Source: an uncultured Massilia sp.
GTDB taxonomy: Bacteria; Pseudomonadota; Gammaproteobacteria; Burkholderiales; Burkholderiaceae
Assembly (NCBI GenBank): GCA_946481275.1
Contig: CAMLMV010000002.1
Location: 62,001 to 126,000, forward strand
Direction: 5' to 3'
DNA: 64,000 nt
The notes below the pieces were generated by a model. That model saw only the letters and a list, made by a program, of their open reading frames with translations. It did not search any database and had not been told where the DNA came from. Shown here piece by piece: positions 1-13,746 of the stretch (positions within the stretch are counted from its first letter, which is position 1; each line of letters opens with the position of its first letter). The translations under genes and the position numbers were made by a program.

Positions 1-631
1 CGCCGAACTTGGAGAAGTCCAGCGACGGCCACGGCAGCAGGTTCAGGCCTGCGCCGCCGCCGGCTGCGGCCGGCGCGGCCGTCGGGCCTGCGGCCAGCGC
101 CGACTTGACGAAGCCCTGCACGTCCTGCTGGGTGATGCGGCCTTTCGGACCGGAACCCTTCACCTTGTTCAGGTCGACGCCCAGTTCACGCGCAAACTTG
201 CGCACGGACGGCGAGGCGTGGGCCGCGGCGAAGCTTGCGGCAGGCGCGGCGGCGGCGGCCGGCGCAGGTGCCGGCGCTGCGGCGGGCGCCGGAGCCGGTG
301 CTGCGGCAGGTGCCGGCGCCGGTGCGGGCGCTGCGGCGGGAGCCGGGGCTGCGGCAGCAGGTGCCGGTGCCGGAGCGGCTTCGGCGCCGCCAGCGGCTTC
401 CTCGAGCAGCAGCACGAGCGAGCCTTCGCCGACCTTGTCGCCGACCTTGACCTTCATCTCCTTCACGACGCCCGCATGGCTCGACGGGATCTCCATGCTG
501 GCCTTGTCCGATTCGACCGTGATCAGCGACTGGTCGACCTTGATGGTGTCGCCCGGCTTGACCATCAGCTCGATGATCTCGACTTCCTTGAAGTCACCGA
601 TGTCGGGGACTTTGACTTCCACAATGCTCAT
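1..631 (-). CDS. aceF: Dihydrolipoyllysine acetyltransferase, E2 of pyruvate dehydrogenase (3' end outside window)
   Basis: This is the N-terminal part of the E2 core enzyme, which receives the acetyl group from E1 on a lipoyl arm and passes it to CoA. The gene runs off the left edge, so the catalytic domain is not visible. The 210 visible residues hold one lipoyl domain (about residues 2-78) with the lipoylation motif ESDKAS (Lys43), an Ala/Pro-rich hinge (about 80-138), and the start of a peripheral subunit-binding domain ([12 protein letters not shown], about 139-175). The ATG is at 629-631. It follows aceE on the same strand after 87 nt, so the two are probably cotranscribed. The hinge is very low in complexity and produces meaningless open frames on the other strand. 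Only one lipoyl domain is visible, whereas some homologues carry two or three. Confidence 0.95.
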   Translation of the reverse strand, partial: MSIVEVKVPDIGDFKEVEIIELMVKPGDTIKVDQSLITVESDKASMEIPSSHAGVVKEMKVKVGDKVGEGSLVLLLEEAAGGAEAAPAPAPAAAAPAPAAAPAPAPAPAAAPAPAPAAAPAPAPAAAAAPAASFAAAHASPSVRKFARELGVDLNKVKGSGPKGRITQQDVQGFVKSALAAGPTAAPAAAGGGAGLNLLPWPSLDFSKFG

Positions 632-668
632 AGTGTGTTAGCTCCGTATTATTGTCAGCTCAATCATA

Positions 669-707
669 CGTTGCCCCCGCCCGGATGACCATCCGGCGGG
701 GGCAACG
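669..707 (-). other. Strong hairpin between aceE and aceF
   Basis: A 13-bp perfect inverted repeat (669-681 with 695-707), extended by four more pairs around a 4-nt loop with one bulged base, fills most of the gap between the aceE stop and the aceF start. No T-tract follows on the transcribed (minus) strand, so it does not look like a simple intrinsic terminator. It may stabilise the aceE mRNA end or set the aceE to aceF ratio; that is inference. Confidence 0.7.
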
Positions 708-718
708 GGCTTAGAGCA

Positions 719-3415
<2,697 letters not shown>

Positions 3416-3508
3416 TTGCTACGTCTCCTTGAGTATGGTGCCCCACCCGATCCCGTTTATCCCGGACGTTTGGTGGCGAAAAGACTATCCCTTGAATAAA
3501 GCCTGTCG

Positions 3509-3537
3509 ATTCTACCAGTGGAGCACGCAATTTTCAA
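3509..3537 (-). promoter_or_regulatory. Candidate sigma-70 promoter for aceEF
   Basis: On the minus strand TTGAAA (3532-3537) and TAGAAT (3509-3514) are separated by exactly 17 nt, which would give a 5' UTR of about 85 nt before aceE. Just upstream, about 3540-3560, lies an AT-rich imperfect palindrome around TATGATATTC that could hold a regulator site. The rest of the 295-nt aceE/folD gap shows nothing else clear. Confidence 0.55.
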
Positions 3538-3673
3538 AATATGATATTCAGTTTCATAATGTGGGATGGAGGCCATGTAAGGCGCATGAAATGCGGGTTC
3601 CGCCCGACACAGGCACGTCGATAAATATGACAACGAACGCCTCCGGGCGGCGCGCGATACCTCCGTGGGCGCT

Positions 3674-3679
3674 TATAAT
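3674..3679 (+). promoter_or_regulatory. Probable -10 element of folD
   Basis: A perfect TATAAT lies 31 nt before the folD ATG. No good -35 hexamer is seen 16-18 nt upstream, so the promoter call rests on the -10 and its position only. Confidence 0.45.
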
Positions 3680-3710
3680 TTCGTTTTTGTCCAGCACACG
3701 AGTCCCAGCC

Positions 3711-4568
3711 ATGACCGCCCAACTGATCGACGGAGTCAAACTTTCCCAACAACTGCGCGCCGACATCGCCGCCCGCACCGCCGCCCTCACCGCTGCCGGC
3801 CACCAGCCCGGCCTGGCCGTGATCATCGTCGGCGACGATCCGGCCAGCCACGTCTACGTGCGCAACAAGGTCAAGGCCTGCGGCGACGTGGGCTTCCACT
3901 CCGTGCTGGAAAAGTACGAGGCCGATTTCTCCGAGCAGGCCCTGCTCGACCGCATCGCCGCCCTGAACGCGGATCCGGCCATCCACGGCATCCTCGTGCA
4001 GATGCCGCTGCCGAAGCACATCGACGCATCGAAAGTCATCGAAGCCATCGCGACCAGCAAGGACGTGGACGGCTACTCGGTGCTGTCCGCCGGCGAACTG
4101 ATGGCCGGCCTGGAAGGCTTCCGCCCCTGCACGCCGTACGGCTGCATGAAGCTGATCGAGACGACTGGCGTGGACCTGCGCGGCAAGCATGCCGTCGTCA
4201 TCGGCCGCAGCAACACGGTCGGCAAGCCGATGGCGCTGCTGCTCTTGCAACAGAATGCCACCGTCACCATCTGCCATAGCGGTACGCCGGACCTGGGCTA
4301 CCACACCCGCCAGGCGGACGTCGTCGTGGCCGCCGTCGGCCGCCGCAACACGCTGACGGGCGACATGGTCAAGCCGGGCGCGATCGTCATCGACGTGGGC
4401 ATCAACCGCAACGACGAAGGCAAGCTGTGCGGCGACGTCGACTTCGACAGCGTCAAGGAAGTCGCCGGCCACATCACGCCGGTGCCGGGTGGCGTGGGTC
4501 CGATGACCATCACCATGCTGCTCATGAATACGCTGGAGTCGGCCGAGCGCGTCGCCAAGCGCGCGTAA
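3711..4568 (+). CDS. folD: Bifunctional methylenetetrahydrofolate dehydrogenase / methenyltetrahydrofolate cyclohydrolase
   Basis: FolD interconverts 5,10-methylene-, 5,10-methenyl- and 10-formyl-tetrahydrofolate in the cytoplasm, supplying one-carbon units for purines and formyl-methionine. The 285 residues match the family length. Visible signatures are [13 protein letters not shown] with the catalytic Lys, KDVDGYS, the nucleotide-binding [10 protein letters not shown], and the C-terminal [12 protein letters not shown]. An in-frame open extension reaches back to 3429, but the family N-terminus begins at MTAQLIDG and a -10 element lies between, so the ATG at 3711 is chosen. It diverges from aceE and is followed by prlC after 60 nt. 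Confidence 0.97.
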   Translation: MTAQLIDGVKLSQQLRADIAARTAALTAAGHQPGLAVIIVGDDPASHVYVRNKVKACGDVGFHSVLEKYEADFSEQALLDRIAALNADPAIHGILVQMPLPKHIDASKVIEAIATSKDVDGYSVLSAGELMAGLEGFRPCTPYGCMKLIETTGVDLRGKHAVVIGRSNTVGKPMALLLLQQNATVTICHSGTPDLGYHTRQADVVVAAVGRRNTLTGDMVKPGAIVIDVGINRNDEGKLCGDVDFDSVKEVAGHITPVPGGVGPMTITMLLMNTLESAERVAKRA

Positions 4569-4628
4569 AACGCCGTAACAGGCTGGCCCGGTTAAGATGG
4601 CGGTGAGATTGAATAAAGGACTCTACAT

Positions 4629-6716
<2,088 letters not shown>

Positions 6717-6721
6717 CGCAT

Positions 6722-7351
6722 ATGGGCGCCGTCGCCGCCCTCGTCGTATCCGCCGCGGCCGCTGCCGCCGTGCACGGGCAGACGTACAAGTGGAAGGATG
6801 CGGCCGGCGTCGTGCATTACAGCGATACGCCGCCGGCCAGGGGGACGGCGCAGGTGCTGCGCCCCGACAGCCGGCCGGAAGCGACGCCGTCGCTGCCGTA
6901 CGAACTGGCGCGCGCCGTGAAGCTCCATCCCGTGACCCTGTACACGACGGCCCGCTGCGACGCGTGCGACCAGGGCCGCGCCCTGCTGCGTGCGCGCGGC
7001 ATCCCGTTCGCGGAAAAGACCGTGAACACGGCGGAAGACCGCGAGCAACTGCACCGCGCCGGCGGCAAGGACGAGCTGCCGCTGCTCGTCGTCGGCAACC
7101 GCCAGGTGACCGGTTTTACGGCCGGCGCGTGGAACGAAGCGCTCGATTCCGCGTCTTATCCACGCAGGTCCGTACTCCCGCCGGGCTACCGGACCGGCGC
7201 CACCGAGGCGGCCGCACCGGCGAGTCTGCCTTCACCTCCGCCACGCTTGCCGGCGGCACCGGCGCCGGATGCGGCCGCCGCGCAGGCGGAACGGCAACAG
7301 CCGCGCCAGCAGCCGCAGCCGAAGAAAACGCCACCGGATTTCCAGTTCTGA
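6722..7351 (+). CDS. Exported DUF4124 and glutaredoxin-like domain protein
   Basis: The 209-residue protein starts with a short hydrophobic Ala/Val-rich segment that looks like a signal peptide. A DUF4124 module follows (YKWKDAAGVVHYSDTPP, about residues 22-40), then a glutaredoxin-like domain (about 70-140) with VTLYTTARCDACDQG, so a CDAC dithiol motif, and the cis-Pro segment ELPLLVVGN. The C-terminal 60 residues are Ala/Pro/Gln-rich and probably disordered. The predicted role is a periplasmic or membrane-anchored thiol-disulfide protein; the substrate is unknown. It starts 5 nt after prlC and its TGA overlaps an ATG of holC. The signal sequence lacks an obvious charged N-terminus, so the true start could be an upstream alternative codon. 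Confidence 0.8.
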   Translation: MGAVAALVVSAAAAAAVHGQTYKWKDAAGVVHYSDTPPARGTAQVLRPDSRPEATPSLPYELARAVKLHPVTLYTTARCDACDQGRALLRARGIPFAEKTVNTAEDREQLHRAGGKDELPLLVVGNRQVTGFTAGAWNEALDSASYPRRSVLPPGYRTGATEAAAPASLPSPPPRLPAAPAPDAAAAQAERQQPRQQPQPKKTPPDFQF

Positions 7352-7791
7352 TGACTCCGACTCCCATGACCCGGATCGACTTCCACACCAACATCCCCGA
7401 CAAGCTCAGCTACGTCTGCCGCCTCGCGCGCAAGGCGTACGCGGCGCGCGCGAAGCTCGTCCTGCTGGCCGACAGCCCGGCGCAGGCGGAAGCCCTGAAC
7501 GAGGCGCTGTGGACGCTGTCCGGCACCGACTTCATCCCGCACGTGATGGCGGGCGATCCCCTCGCGCCGGAGACGCCGGTCATCGTCACGGCCGACGAAA
7601 GTGTCGAGCTGCCCCACCGCGACATGCTCGTGAACCTGACCCGGCGCACGCCGGCCGGCTTCGAACAGTTCGCGCGCGTGTTCGAGATCATCTCGACGGA
7701 CGAGGAAGACGCCGCCGCCGGCCGCGCGCGCTACGTCGCCTACAAGAAGCAGTCCTACCCGTTGACCCACTTCGTGGCGGGGCAATCATGA
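7351..7791 (+). CDS. holC: DNA polymerase III chi subunit
   Basis: Chi links the DNA polymerase III clamp loader to single-stranded DNA-binding protein. The 146 residues match the family (147 in Escherichia coli), with the N-terminal RIDFHTNIPDKLSYVCRL and the conserved core ALWTLSGTDFIPHVMAGDP. Two starts are possible. The ATG at 7351 overlaps the upstream stop (ATGA) and suggests translational coupling. The ATG at 7366 (MTRIDFHT) gives the N-terminus usual in relatives. Neither has a clear ribosome site. The stop overlaps the next start in another ATGA. Confidence 0.9.
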   Translation: MTPTPMTRIDFHTNIPDKLSYVCRLARKAYAARAKLVLLADSPAQAEALNEALWTLSGTDFIPHVMAGDPLAPETPVIVTADESVELPHRDMLVNLTRRTPAGFEQFARVFEIISTDEEDAAAGRARYVAYKKQSYPLTHFVAGQS

Positions 7792-8159
7792 GCGATATTC
7801 CCTTCAACGACGAAAGCATTCCCGTCCTCACCGAGGTCGTGGCCGAGGTTGCGCCCGAAAGCGCGCCGGCGCCCTTGGCCGACGCACCGCCCGAACCCGA
7901 GCAGCCCGCACCGCGCGAGCTCGACGACGACGCCTGGCGCGCCCTCGAGGAACGCCTCGTCGCGCGCGTGCTCGACCGGTTGCAGGACCGCGTCGAGCTG
8001 GTGCTGGAAGACCAGGTCCGCAGCAGCATGGCGCCCGTGCTGGACCACGTGGTGACGCGGCTCGCGACGGAATTGCGCGACGGACTGCAGGTGACGGTCG
8101 AACAGGTCGTCGCGCGCGCCGTCGCGCAGGAACTCACGCACCTGCGCTCGCGCGACTGA
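7788..8159 (+). CDS. Small acidic hypothetical protein downstream of holC
   Basis: A 123-residue protein begins inside the last codons of holC (ATGA overlap), so it is almost certainly translated with it. The N-terminal 45 residues are Pro/Ala/Glu-rich and probably disordered, and begin with an IPVLTEVV motif. The remainder (DDDAWRALEERLVARVLDRLQDRVELVLEDQVRSS onward is not quoted further) is predicted helical with an amphipathic pattern. It resembles the Burkholderiales DUF2486-type proteins often placed beside holC, but that match is from memory and unconfirmed. Function unknown. Confidence 0.75.
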   Translation: MSDIPFNDESIPVLTEVVAEVAPESAPAPLADAPPEPEQPAPRELDDDAWRALEERLVARVLDRLQDRVELVLEDQVRSSMAPVLDHVVTRLATELRDGLQVTVEQVVARAVAQELTHLRSRD

Positions 8160-8250
8160 GCGCTATCGTTCTCTCCATTAGAACGCTTTGCGCTTAGCGT
8201 AAATTAGGGTAACTTTGCTCAGCGCACATATCACCCTTCCTGGAGAGAAC

Positions 8251-9387
8251 ATGCAGGTCACTACGAAACTCATCCCCTTCGCCATCGCCCTCGCCTTCGC
8301 GGGCACGGCGAGCGCGCAGCAAGTCGTCAAGATCGGCCACGTGGCGCCGATCTCCGGCCCCAGCGCCCACCTCGGCAAGGACAACGAGAACGCCGCGCGC
8401 ATGGCGATCGACGAGCTCAATGCGAAAGGCTTCACGCTGAACGGCCAGAAAGCCACGCTGCAACTGATCTCCGAGGACGATGGCGCCGATCCCAAGCAGG
8501 GCACGGCGGTGGCGCAGAAGCTCGTCGACGCGAAAGTCAACGGCGTGATCGGCCACCTGAATTCCGGCACCACCGTGCCCGCGTCGAAGATCTACAACGA
8601 CGCCGGCATCGTGCAGATCTCGCCCGCCACGACGGCGCCCGTCTACACGCGCCAGCGCTTCCCGGGCGCGTTCCGCGTCGTCGCCAGCGACGCCAAGCTG
8701 GGCAGCACGCTGAGCAAGTACGCGATCGACACGCTGCACGCGAAAAACATCGCCATCATCGACGACCGCACGACGTACGGCCAGGGCGTCGCGGACGAAT
8801 TCGCGAAGGGCCTGAAAAAGCCGGGCATCAAGGTCGTCGGCCGCGAATTCACGAGCGCGACGGCCACCGACTACACGGCGATCCTCACGTCGATCAAGGC
8901 CAAGAAGCCGGACCTGATCTTCTTCGGCGGCATGGATTCCGTCGCGGGCCCGATGCTCAAACAGATGAAGGCGCTGGGCATCCAGGCCGTGTTCATGGGC
9001 GGCGACGGCATGTGCACGGACGCGCTGGGCCGCCTGGCCGGCGACGGCCTCGGCGAAGGCAAGGTGTATTGCGCCGAAGCGGGCGGCGTGAAAGGCCCGC
9101 AGGAAAAAGTCATGGAAGACTTCCGCGCGCGCTACAAGAAGAAGTTCAACATGGACGTCCAGCTGTACGCGCCGTACGTCTACGATTCCGTGATGGTGAT
9201 GGCGACGGCGATGCAAAACGCGAAATCGGCCGATCCCGCCAAGTACCTGCCGGTCCTCAAGAACATTAAGTACGAGGGCGTGACCGGAACGATCCAGTTC
9301 GATGCGAACGGCGACATCAAGGATGGCGCGCTGACCCTGTTCACCTACAAGGGCGGCAAGCGGACCAAGCTGGACGTAATCCGTTAA
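8251..9387 (+). CDS. Branched-chain amino-acid ABC transporter periplasmic binding protein, orphan
   Basis: The 378-residue protein is a type I periplasmic binding protein of the Leu/Ile/Val (LivK, Peripla_BP_6) family. A signal peptide ends at AGTASAQ, and the mature start is VVKIGHVAPISGPSAHLGKDNENAARMAIDEL. It would bind a branched-chain or related amino acid in the periplasm. The ATG at 8251 follows TGGAGAG; an in-frame ATG at 8215 would add residues before the signal peptide and is less likely. No permease or ATPase genes are adjacent, so the partners must be elsewhere. A bidirectional terminator follows. Confidence 0.92.
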   Translation: MQVTTKLIPFAIALAFAGTASAQQVVKIGHVAPISGPSAHLGKDNENAARMAIDELNAKGFTLNGQKATLQLISEDDGADPKQGTAVAQKLVDAKVNGVIGHLNSGTTVPASKIYNDAGIVQISPATTAPVYTRQRFPGAFRVVASDAKLGSTLSKYAIDTLHAKNIAIIDDRTTYGQGVADEFAKGLKKPGIKVVGREFTSATATDYTAILTSIKAKKPDLIFFGGMDSVAGPMLKQMKALGIQAVFMGGDGMCTDALGRLAGDGLGEGKVYCAEAGGVKGPQEKVMEDFRARYKKKFNMDVQLYAPYVYDSVMVMATAMQNAKSADPAKYLPVLKNIKYEGVTGTIQFDANGDIKDGALTLFTYKGGKRTKLDVIR

Positions 9388-9394
9388 GCACAAT

Positions 9395-9430
9395 AAAAAA
9401 AGCGCGCCTGCAATGCATGGCGCGCTTTTT
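9395..9430. terminator. Bidirectional intrinsic terminator
   Basis: The arms AAAAAAGCGCGCC (9395-9407) and GGCGCGCTTTTT (9419-9430) form a GC-rich stem flanked by A and T runs on both sides. It sits between the convergent binding-protein and cytochrome genes and can serve both. Confidence 0.9.
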
Positions 9431-9451
9431 ATTCGGCGTTGGATCGCAGGA

Positions 9452-9766
9452 TTATTTCTGCGCCAGGACCCACTTGACCAGCGTGTGCGCTTCCGCTTCG
9501 CTGACTTGCGGATTGGCCGGCATCGGGACCGGACCCCAGACGCCCGAACCACCCTTCAGGACCTTGGCAACCAGCTTGCCTTCGGCATCTTTCTGGCCTG
9601 CGTATTTGGCGGCGACGTCCTTGTAGGCCGGGCCGACCAGCTTGGTTTGCACGGAGTGGCAAGCCATGCAATTCTTGGCCTTCGCCAGGGCGGCCGCGTC
9701 TTGCGCGAAAGCGCCGGTCGAAGCCAGGGCAGAAACTGCAGCAAACAACATCATGGTACGTTTCAT
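9452..9766 (-). CDS. Small periplasmic class I cytochrome c
   Basis: The 104-residue precursor has a signal peptide (MKRTMMLFAAVSALASTGAFAQ) and a single haem site CMACH (Cys33, Cys36, His37). The probable distal ligand is Met82 in the VPMPAN segment, as in the c551/c552 group. It would carry electrons in the periplasm, for example to a terminal oxidase or peroxidase. The typical KVLKGGSGVWGPVPM segment is present. It is monocistronic, bounded downstream by the bidirectional terminator. Confidence 0.95.
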   Translation of the reverse strand: MKRTMMLFAAVSALASTGAFAQDAAALAKAKNCMACHSVQTKLVGPAYKDVAAKYAGQKDAEGKLVAKVLKGGSGVWGPVPMPANPQVSEAEAHTLVKWVLAQK

Positions 9767-9941
9767 CGACTCTCTCCAGTTGGGGGCATTTCTTTAATTC
9801 GAATTCTATCGGGTTTCCGGCGCAAAAGCGGCATGGACATATTCAGTAACGGATGATACAGATAGTCGTTGACCAGATGACAGTATTCCGTTGCTTATCA
9901 GCAGCACTGTTGTAACATGGCCGCTCGAAAGGAATTCCGTT

Positions 9942-10166
9942 ATGCCACTGATCCTGCTGATCCTCGTCCTCGTCGTCCTGCGCTATTTCGAGGTATGGCG
10001 CTTCGCCGAACTGTCGTGGTGGTGGATCGTCGGCCTGATGGTCGCCGGCTTCATCTGGTTCGAATTCATCGAAAAGATGCTGGGCCTCGACAAGCGCAAG
10101 GCTCACGACCTCGACGACAAGCGGCGCAAGGAACGCGTGAAGCAGAGCTTCAATAAGCGCAAATAA
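9942..10166 (+). CDS. Small Trp-rich membrane protein
   Basis: The 74-residue protein has two hydrophobic segments (MPLILLILVLVVLRYF and WWWIVGLMVAGFIWF) separated by a short Trp-rich stretch, and a strongly basic C-terminal tail rich in Lys and Arg. It fits the small Trp-rich protein family (TIGR04438) known from Burkholderiales, whose function is unknown. The ATG at 9942 is chosen because GAAAGGA precedes it; longer in-frame starts have no ribosome site. The gap back to the cytochrome gene (9767-9941) shows nothing else. Confidence 0.85.
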   Translation: MPLILLILVLVVLRYFEVWRFAELSWWWIVGLMVAGFIWFEFIEKMLGLDKRKAHDLDDKRRKERVKQSFNKRK

Positions 10167-10197
10167 GCGCCCGGCAGCTTAGCACGCAGGGGTCGTT

Positions 10198-10234
10198 GCC
10201 GAACATGCCATATGGCGTATATCGCATGTTCGGC
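10198..10234. repeat. 11-bp inverted repeat between convergent genes
   Basis: GCCGAACATGC (10198-10208) and GCATGTTCGGC (10224-10234) are exact complements around a 15-nt AT-rich spacer. It lies between the Trp-rich gene and the end of ilvD. There is no T-run, so it is either a weak bidirectional terminator or a protein site. Confidence 0.6.
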
Positions 10235-10250
10235 CGGCGTATGAACGTGG

Positions 10251-11924
10251 TCAGCAGGTGACGGCGCCCTTGCTGGCCGGCTGCGCGATCGCCGCGAACT
10301 TGGCCAGCACCCCACGCGTATAACGCGGCGCCGGCCGCACCCATGCCGCGCGGCGGCGGGCGATCTCGTCGTCCGGCACGTTCAGCTGGATCAGTTGCTG
10401 GTGCGCGTCGATCGTGATCGAGTCCCCTTCCTGCACGAGCGCGATCGTGCCGCCCTCGAACGCTTCCGGCGTCACGTGGCCCACGACCATGCCCCACGTG
10501 CCGCCCGAGAACCGGCCGTCCGTGATCAGCCCCACGGATTCGCCGAGCCCCTTGCCGATCAGCGCCGCCGTCGGCGCCAGCATCTCCGGCATGCCCGGGC
10601 CCCCGCGCGGACCGAGGTAGCGCAGCACGAGCACGTCGCCCGGGTTGATCTTGTTCGCGAGGATCGTGTCCATCGCGCTGTACTCGTCGTCGAACACGCG
10701 CGCCGGCCCCGTGATCACGGGATTTTTCAGGCCCGTGATCTTGGCCACGCAGCCTTCCGGCGACAGGTTCCCCTTCAGGATCGCCAGGTGGCCTTCGCTG
10801 TACAGCGCCCGGTCCAGCGGGCGGATGACGTCCTGCCCCGCGGGCGGCACGGGCGGCACGTTCTCCAGCTCCTCGGCCAGCGTGCGGCCCGTGATGGTGA
10901 TGCAGTCGCCGTGCAGCAGCCCCGCGTCCAGCAGCAGCTTCATGACCTGCGGGATGCCGCCCGCCTTGTGCAGGTCCGTCGCGACGTATTCGCCGGACGG
11001 CTTCAGGTTGCAGATCACGGGCACCTTGCGGCGGACCCGCTCGAAATCGTCGATCGTCCATTCCACCTCGGCCGCGTGCGCGATGGCGAGATAGTGCAGC
11101 ACGGCGTTGGTGGAACCGCCGGTCGCCATGATCAATGCGACCGCGTTCTCGATGGATTCCCGCGTGATGATGTCGCGCGGCTTCAGGTCGCGCTTGACGG
11201 CTTCCACGAGCACGCGCGCCGACTCCGCCGCCGATCCCACCTTTTCGTCGTCCGGATTGGCCATCGTCGACGAGTACAGCAGCGACATGCCGAGCGCCTC
11301 GAACGACGACGACATCGTGTTCGCCGTGTACATGCCGCCGCACGAACCGGACGACGGACAGGCGTTGCGCTCGATGCCGTCGAAATCCTCCTGGCTCATG
11401 CGCCCCGCCGTGAATTCGCCGACGGCCTCGAAGGCGGAGACGATCGTGAGGTCCTTGCCTTTCCAGTGCCCCGGCCTGATGGTGCCGCCATAGACGTAGA
11501 TGCCGGGGACGTTCGTGCGCGCCAGCGCGATCATCCCGCCAGGCATGTTCTTGTCGCAGCCGCCGATCACGACGACGCCATCCATCCACTGCCCGTTGAC
11601 GCACGTCTCGATGCAGTCGGCGATCACCTCGCGCGAGATCAGCGAGAACTTCATGCCTTCCGTCCCCATCGACATGCCGTCGGAAATGGTCGGGGTCCCG
11701 AATACCTGCGGATTGGCGCCCGCATCGCGGATGGTGGCAATGGCCACGTCGGCCAGTTTCTGCAAACCGGAGTTGCAGGGCGTGATCGTGGAATGACCGT
11801 TGGCGACGCCGATCATCGGCTTGTCGAAATCCTCCTTGCGGTAGCCCATCGCGTAATACATCGAGCGGTTCGGGCTGCGGGCGACGCCTTCGGTCACGTG
11901 GCGGGAACGGCGGTTGTAGGACAT
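10251..11924 (-). CDS. ilvD: Dihydroxy-acid dehydratase
   Basis: IlvD dehydrates 2,3-dihydroxy acids to the 2-keto acid precursors of valine, isoleucine and (through them) leucine and pantothenate, using an Fe-S cluster. The 557 residues match the family. Cluster-associated motifs CDKNMPGG and [15 protein letters not shown] are present. The in-frame open extension to 11993 is rejected because the family starts at [13 protein letters not shown] and AGGAG lies just before the ATG at 11924. It diverges from a LysR gene after 116 nt. Confidence 0.97.
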   Translation of the reverse strand: MSYNRRSRHVTEGVARSPNRSMYYAMGYRKEDFDKPMIGVANGHSTITPCNSGLQKLADVAIATIRDAGANPQVFGTPTISDGMSMGTEGMKFSLISREVIADCIETCVNGQWMDGVVVIGGCDKNMPGGMIALARTNVPGIYVYGGTIRPGHWKGKDLTIVSAFEAVGEFTAGRMSQEDFDGIERNACPSSGSCGGMYTANTMSSSFEALGMSLLYSSTMANPDDEKVGSAAESARVLVEAVKRDLKPRDIITRESIENAVALIMATGGSTNAVLHYLAIAHAAEVEWTIDDFERVRRKVPVICNLKPSGEYVATDLHKAGGIPQVMKLLLDAGLLHGDCITITGRTLAEELENVPPVPPAGQDVIRPLDRALYSEGHLAILKGNLSPEGCVAKITGLKNPVITGPARVFDDEYSAMDTILANKINPGDVLVLRYLGPRGGPGMPEMLAPTAALIGKGLGESVGLITDGRFSGGTWGMVVGHVTPEAFEGGTIALVQEGDSITIDAHQQLIQLNVPDDEIARRRAAWVRPAPRYTRGVLAKFAAIAQPASKGAVTC

Positions 11925-12040
11925 GGTCGGCTCCTGGTGGGACGATTTTTCCAGCATGACGCGCGGACCGGTTCGCGTCAAATGGGCGGTCACGCGTGCT
12001 TCTGATATGCTGCGCGAATCACAGACATGCCACCCATTCG

Positions 12041-12928
12041 ATGAACCTGGAATTGCGCCAGCTGCGCTACTTCGTCACCGTGGCCGAGGAATTGCACTTC
12101 GGCCGCGCCGCCGTGCGCCTGCACATGACGCAGCCGCCGCTGTCGCAGGCGATCGCCGCGCTGGAAGATGGCCTCGGCACCGCACTGTTCCTGCGCAACC
12201 GCCGCACGGTCGCGCTGACGCCGGCCGGCAGCGCCCTGCTGCCCGAAGCCCGCCGCATCTTGTCCGAGGCCGCGCTGCTGCCCGACCTGGCGCGGCGCGC
12301 GGCCAGCGGCGAGGCGGGACGGCTGGCGCTCGCCTTCATCACGTCGGCCGACTACAGCGTGCTGCCGCCTTTCCTGCGCCGCTACAGCGAACGCTATCCC
12401 GGCGTGCAGCTGGCGCTGCAGGAAGCGACGTCCGACGTGCAGGTGGACGAGCTGCTGCGCGGCCGCATCGACGCCGGTTTGCTGATACCACCGCTGCCCG
12501 ACCGCGCGCGCGCCGAACTCGATTACATGAAGGTCCTGGACGAGCCGCTGATCCTGTGCGCGCCCACGGGCCTGCTGCGCAGGAAGGGCCCCGTCGCGCT
12601 GCGCAACCTGCCCCCTCTGCCGCTGATTATTTTCCCGCGCGAGATCTCGCCCGCGCTGCACGATGCGATCCTGTCCTGCTTCCGCGAAGCGGGCATCACG
12701 CCGGCCATCGGCCAGCAGGCGATCCAGATGCAAACCATCGTGAGCCTGGTCTCCGCAGGCATGGGGTTGGCACTTGTGCCACAATCCGTGTCGAACCTGA
12801 TGCGGCCGGGCGTAGAATACCGTGCCCTCGCCGACGCGACCCCACTGGTCGAGACCGGCATCGCATGGCGCCGCGATAATCCTTCGCCGGTGCTCAAGGG
12901 CTTCCTGGAACTATTGAGGACAATTTAA
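12041..12928 (+). CDS. LysR-family transcriptional regulator
   Basis: The 295-residue protein has the LysR helix-turn-helix at its N-terminus ([20 protein letters not shown], then [14 protein letters not shown]) followed by the periplasmic-binding-like effector domain from about residue 90. The ATG at 12041 gives the canonical LysR start; the frame is open further upstream. The gene is divergent from ilvD with 116 nt between them, the usual arrangement for a LysR regulator of its neighbour, so ilvD is a candidate target. The lgt gene follows after 2 nt and may be cotranscribed. The ligand cannot be inferred. Confidence 0.92.
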   Translation: MNLELRQLRYFVTVAEELHFGRAAVRLHMTQPPLSQAIAALEDGLGTALFLRNRRTVALTPAGSALLPEARRILSEAALLPDLARRAASGEAGRLALAFITSADYSVLPPFLRRYSERYPGVQLALQEATSDVQVDELLRGRIDAGLLIPPLPDRARAELDYMKVLDEPLILCAPTGLLRRKGPVALRNLPPLPLIIFPREISPALHDAILSCFREAGITPAIGQQAIQMQTIVSLVSAGMGLALVPQSVSNLMRPGVEYRALADATPLVETGIAWRRDNPSPVLKGFLELLRTI

Positions 12929-12930
12929 TT

Positions 12931-13743
12931 ATGCTCGTTCACCCGCAACCGAACCCGGTCGCCTTCAGCATCGGCCCCGTCGACATCCACTGGTACGGGA
13001 TCATGTACGTGGTCGCCTTCGCCCTGTTCATCCTGCTGGGCCGCGTACGCATCAAGACGCAGGCCCACGTGCAGGCGCAGGGCTGGACCAACGCCGACCT
13101 CGACGACATGCTGTTCTACGGGATGCTGGGCGTCGTGATCGGCGGACGCCTCGGCGAAGTGCTGTTCTACCAGCCCGCCTATTATTTTTCGCATCCGGCC
13201 GAGATCTTCATGACGTGGCACGGCGGCATGTCGTACCACGGCGGCTTCCTCGGCGTGCTGATCGCGATGGCGCTGTGGGCTCGCAAGCGCGGCCGCAACC
13301 TGATCGACGTGTACGATTTCATCGCGCCGATGGTCCCCATCGGCTACGCGTGCGGCCGCCTCGGTAATTTCATCAACGCGGAGCTGCCGGGCCGCCTGGC
13401 CGATCCGAACCTGCCATGGGCGATGCTGTGGCCGGGCGTGGAAGGCCTGCGCCATCCGTCGCCGCTGTACCAGATGCTCGTCGACGGCCTGCTCGTCTTC
13501 GTGATCATGTGGCTGTTCGCGCGCAAGCCGCGGCCGCGTCTCGCGGTGGGTGCGCTCTACACGCTGCTGTATGGCTGCGCGCGTTTCTTCACCGAGTATT
13601 TCCGCGTGCCCGATTGGGAGACGCATGTGATGGGGTTGCCGATCACGTCCGGGCAGGTGTTGTCGCTGCCGATGATCGTGGCGGGCCTGATCATGCTGGG
13701 GTGGGCGTATTCGGGCGCGAACAAGCGCGCCGTGCACGCGTAG
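12931..13743 (+). CDS. lgt: Prolipoprotein diacylglyceryl transferase
   Basis: Lgt transfers diacylglycerol from phosphatidylglycerol to the lipobox cysteine of prolipoproteins in the inner membrane. The 270 residues carry the family motifs HGGMSYHGGFLGV, the signature GRLGNFINAELPG, and several membrane segments starting with IHWYGIMYVVAFALFIL. The start is 2 nt after the LysR stop, and the stop is 3 nt from the convergent EVE gene, so no room exists for a terminator there. Confidence 0.97.
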   Translation: MLVHPQPNPVAFSIGPVDIHWYGIMYVVAFALFILLGRVRIKTQAHVQAQGWTNADLDDMLFYGMLGVVIGGRLGEVLFYQPAYYFSHPAEIFMTWHGGMSYHGGFLGVLIAMALWARKRGRNLIDVYDFIAPMVPIGYACGRLGNFINAELPGRLADPNLPWAMLWPGVEGLRHPSPLYQMLVDGLLVFVIMWLFARKPRPRLAVGALYTLLYGCARFFTEYFRVPDWETHVMGLPITSGQVLSLPMIVAGLIMLGWAYSGANKRAVHA

Positions 13744-13746
13744 CGT

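Noticed and set aside
9..641. Ala/Gly-rich plus-strand frames opposite the aceF linker
   Set aside because: They come from the low-complexity Ala/Pro hinge read on the other strand.
3429..3710. N-terminal extension of FolD
   Set aside because: The extra residues are not part of the family and the extension crosses the probable promoter.
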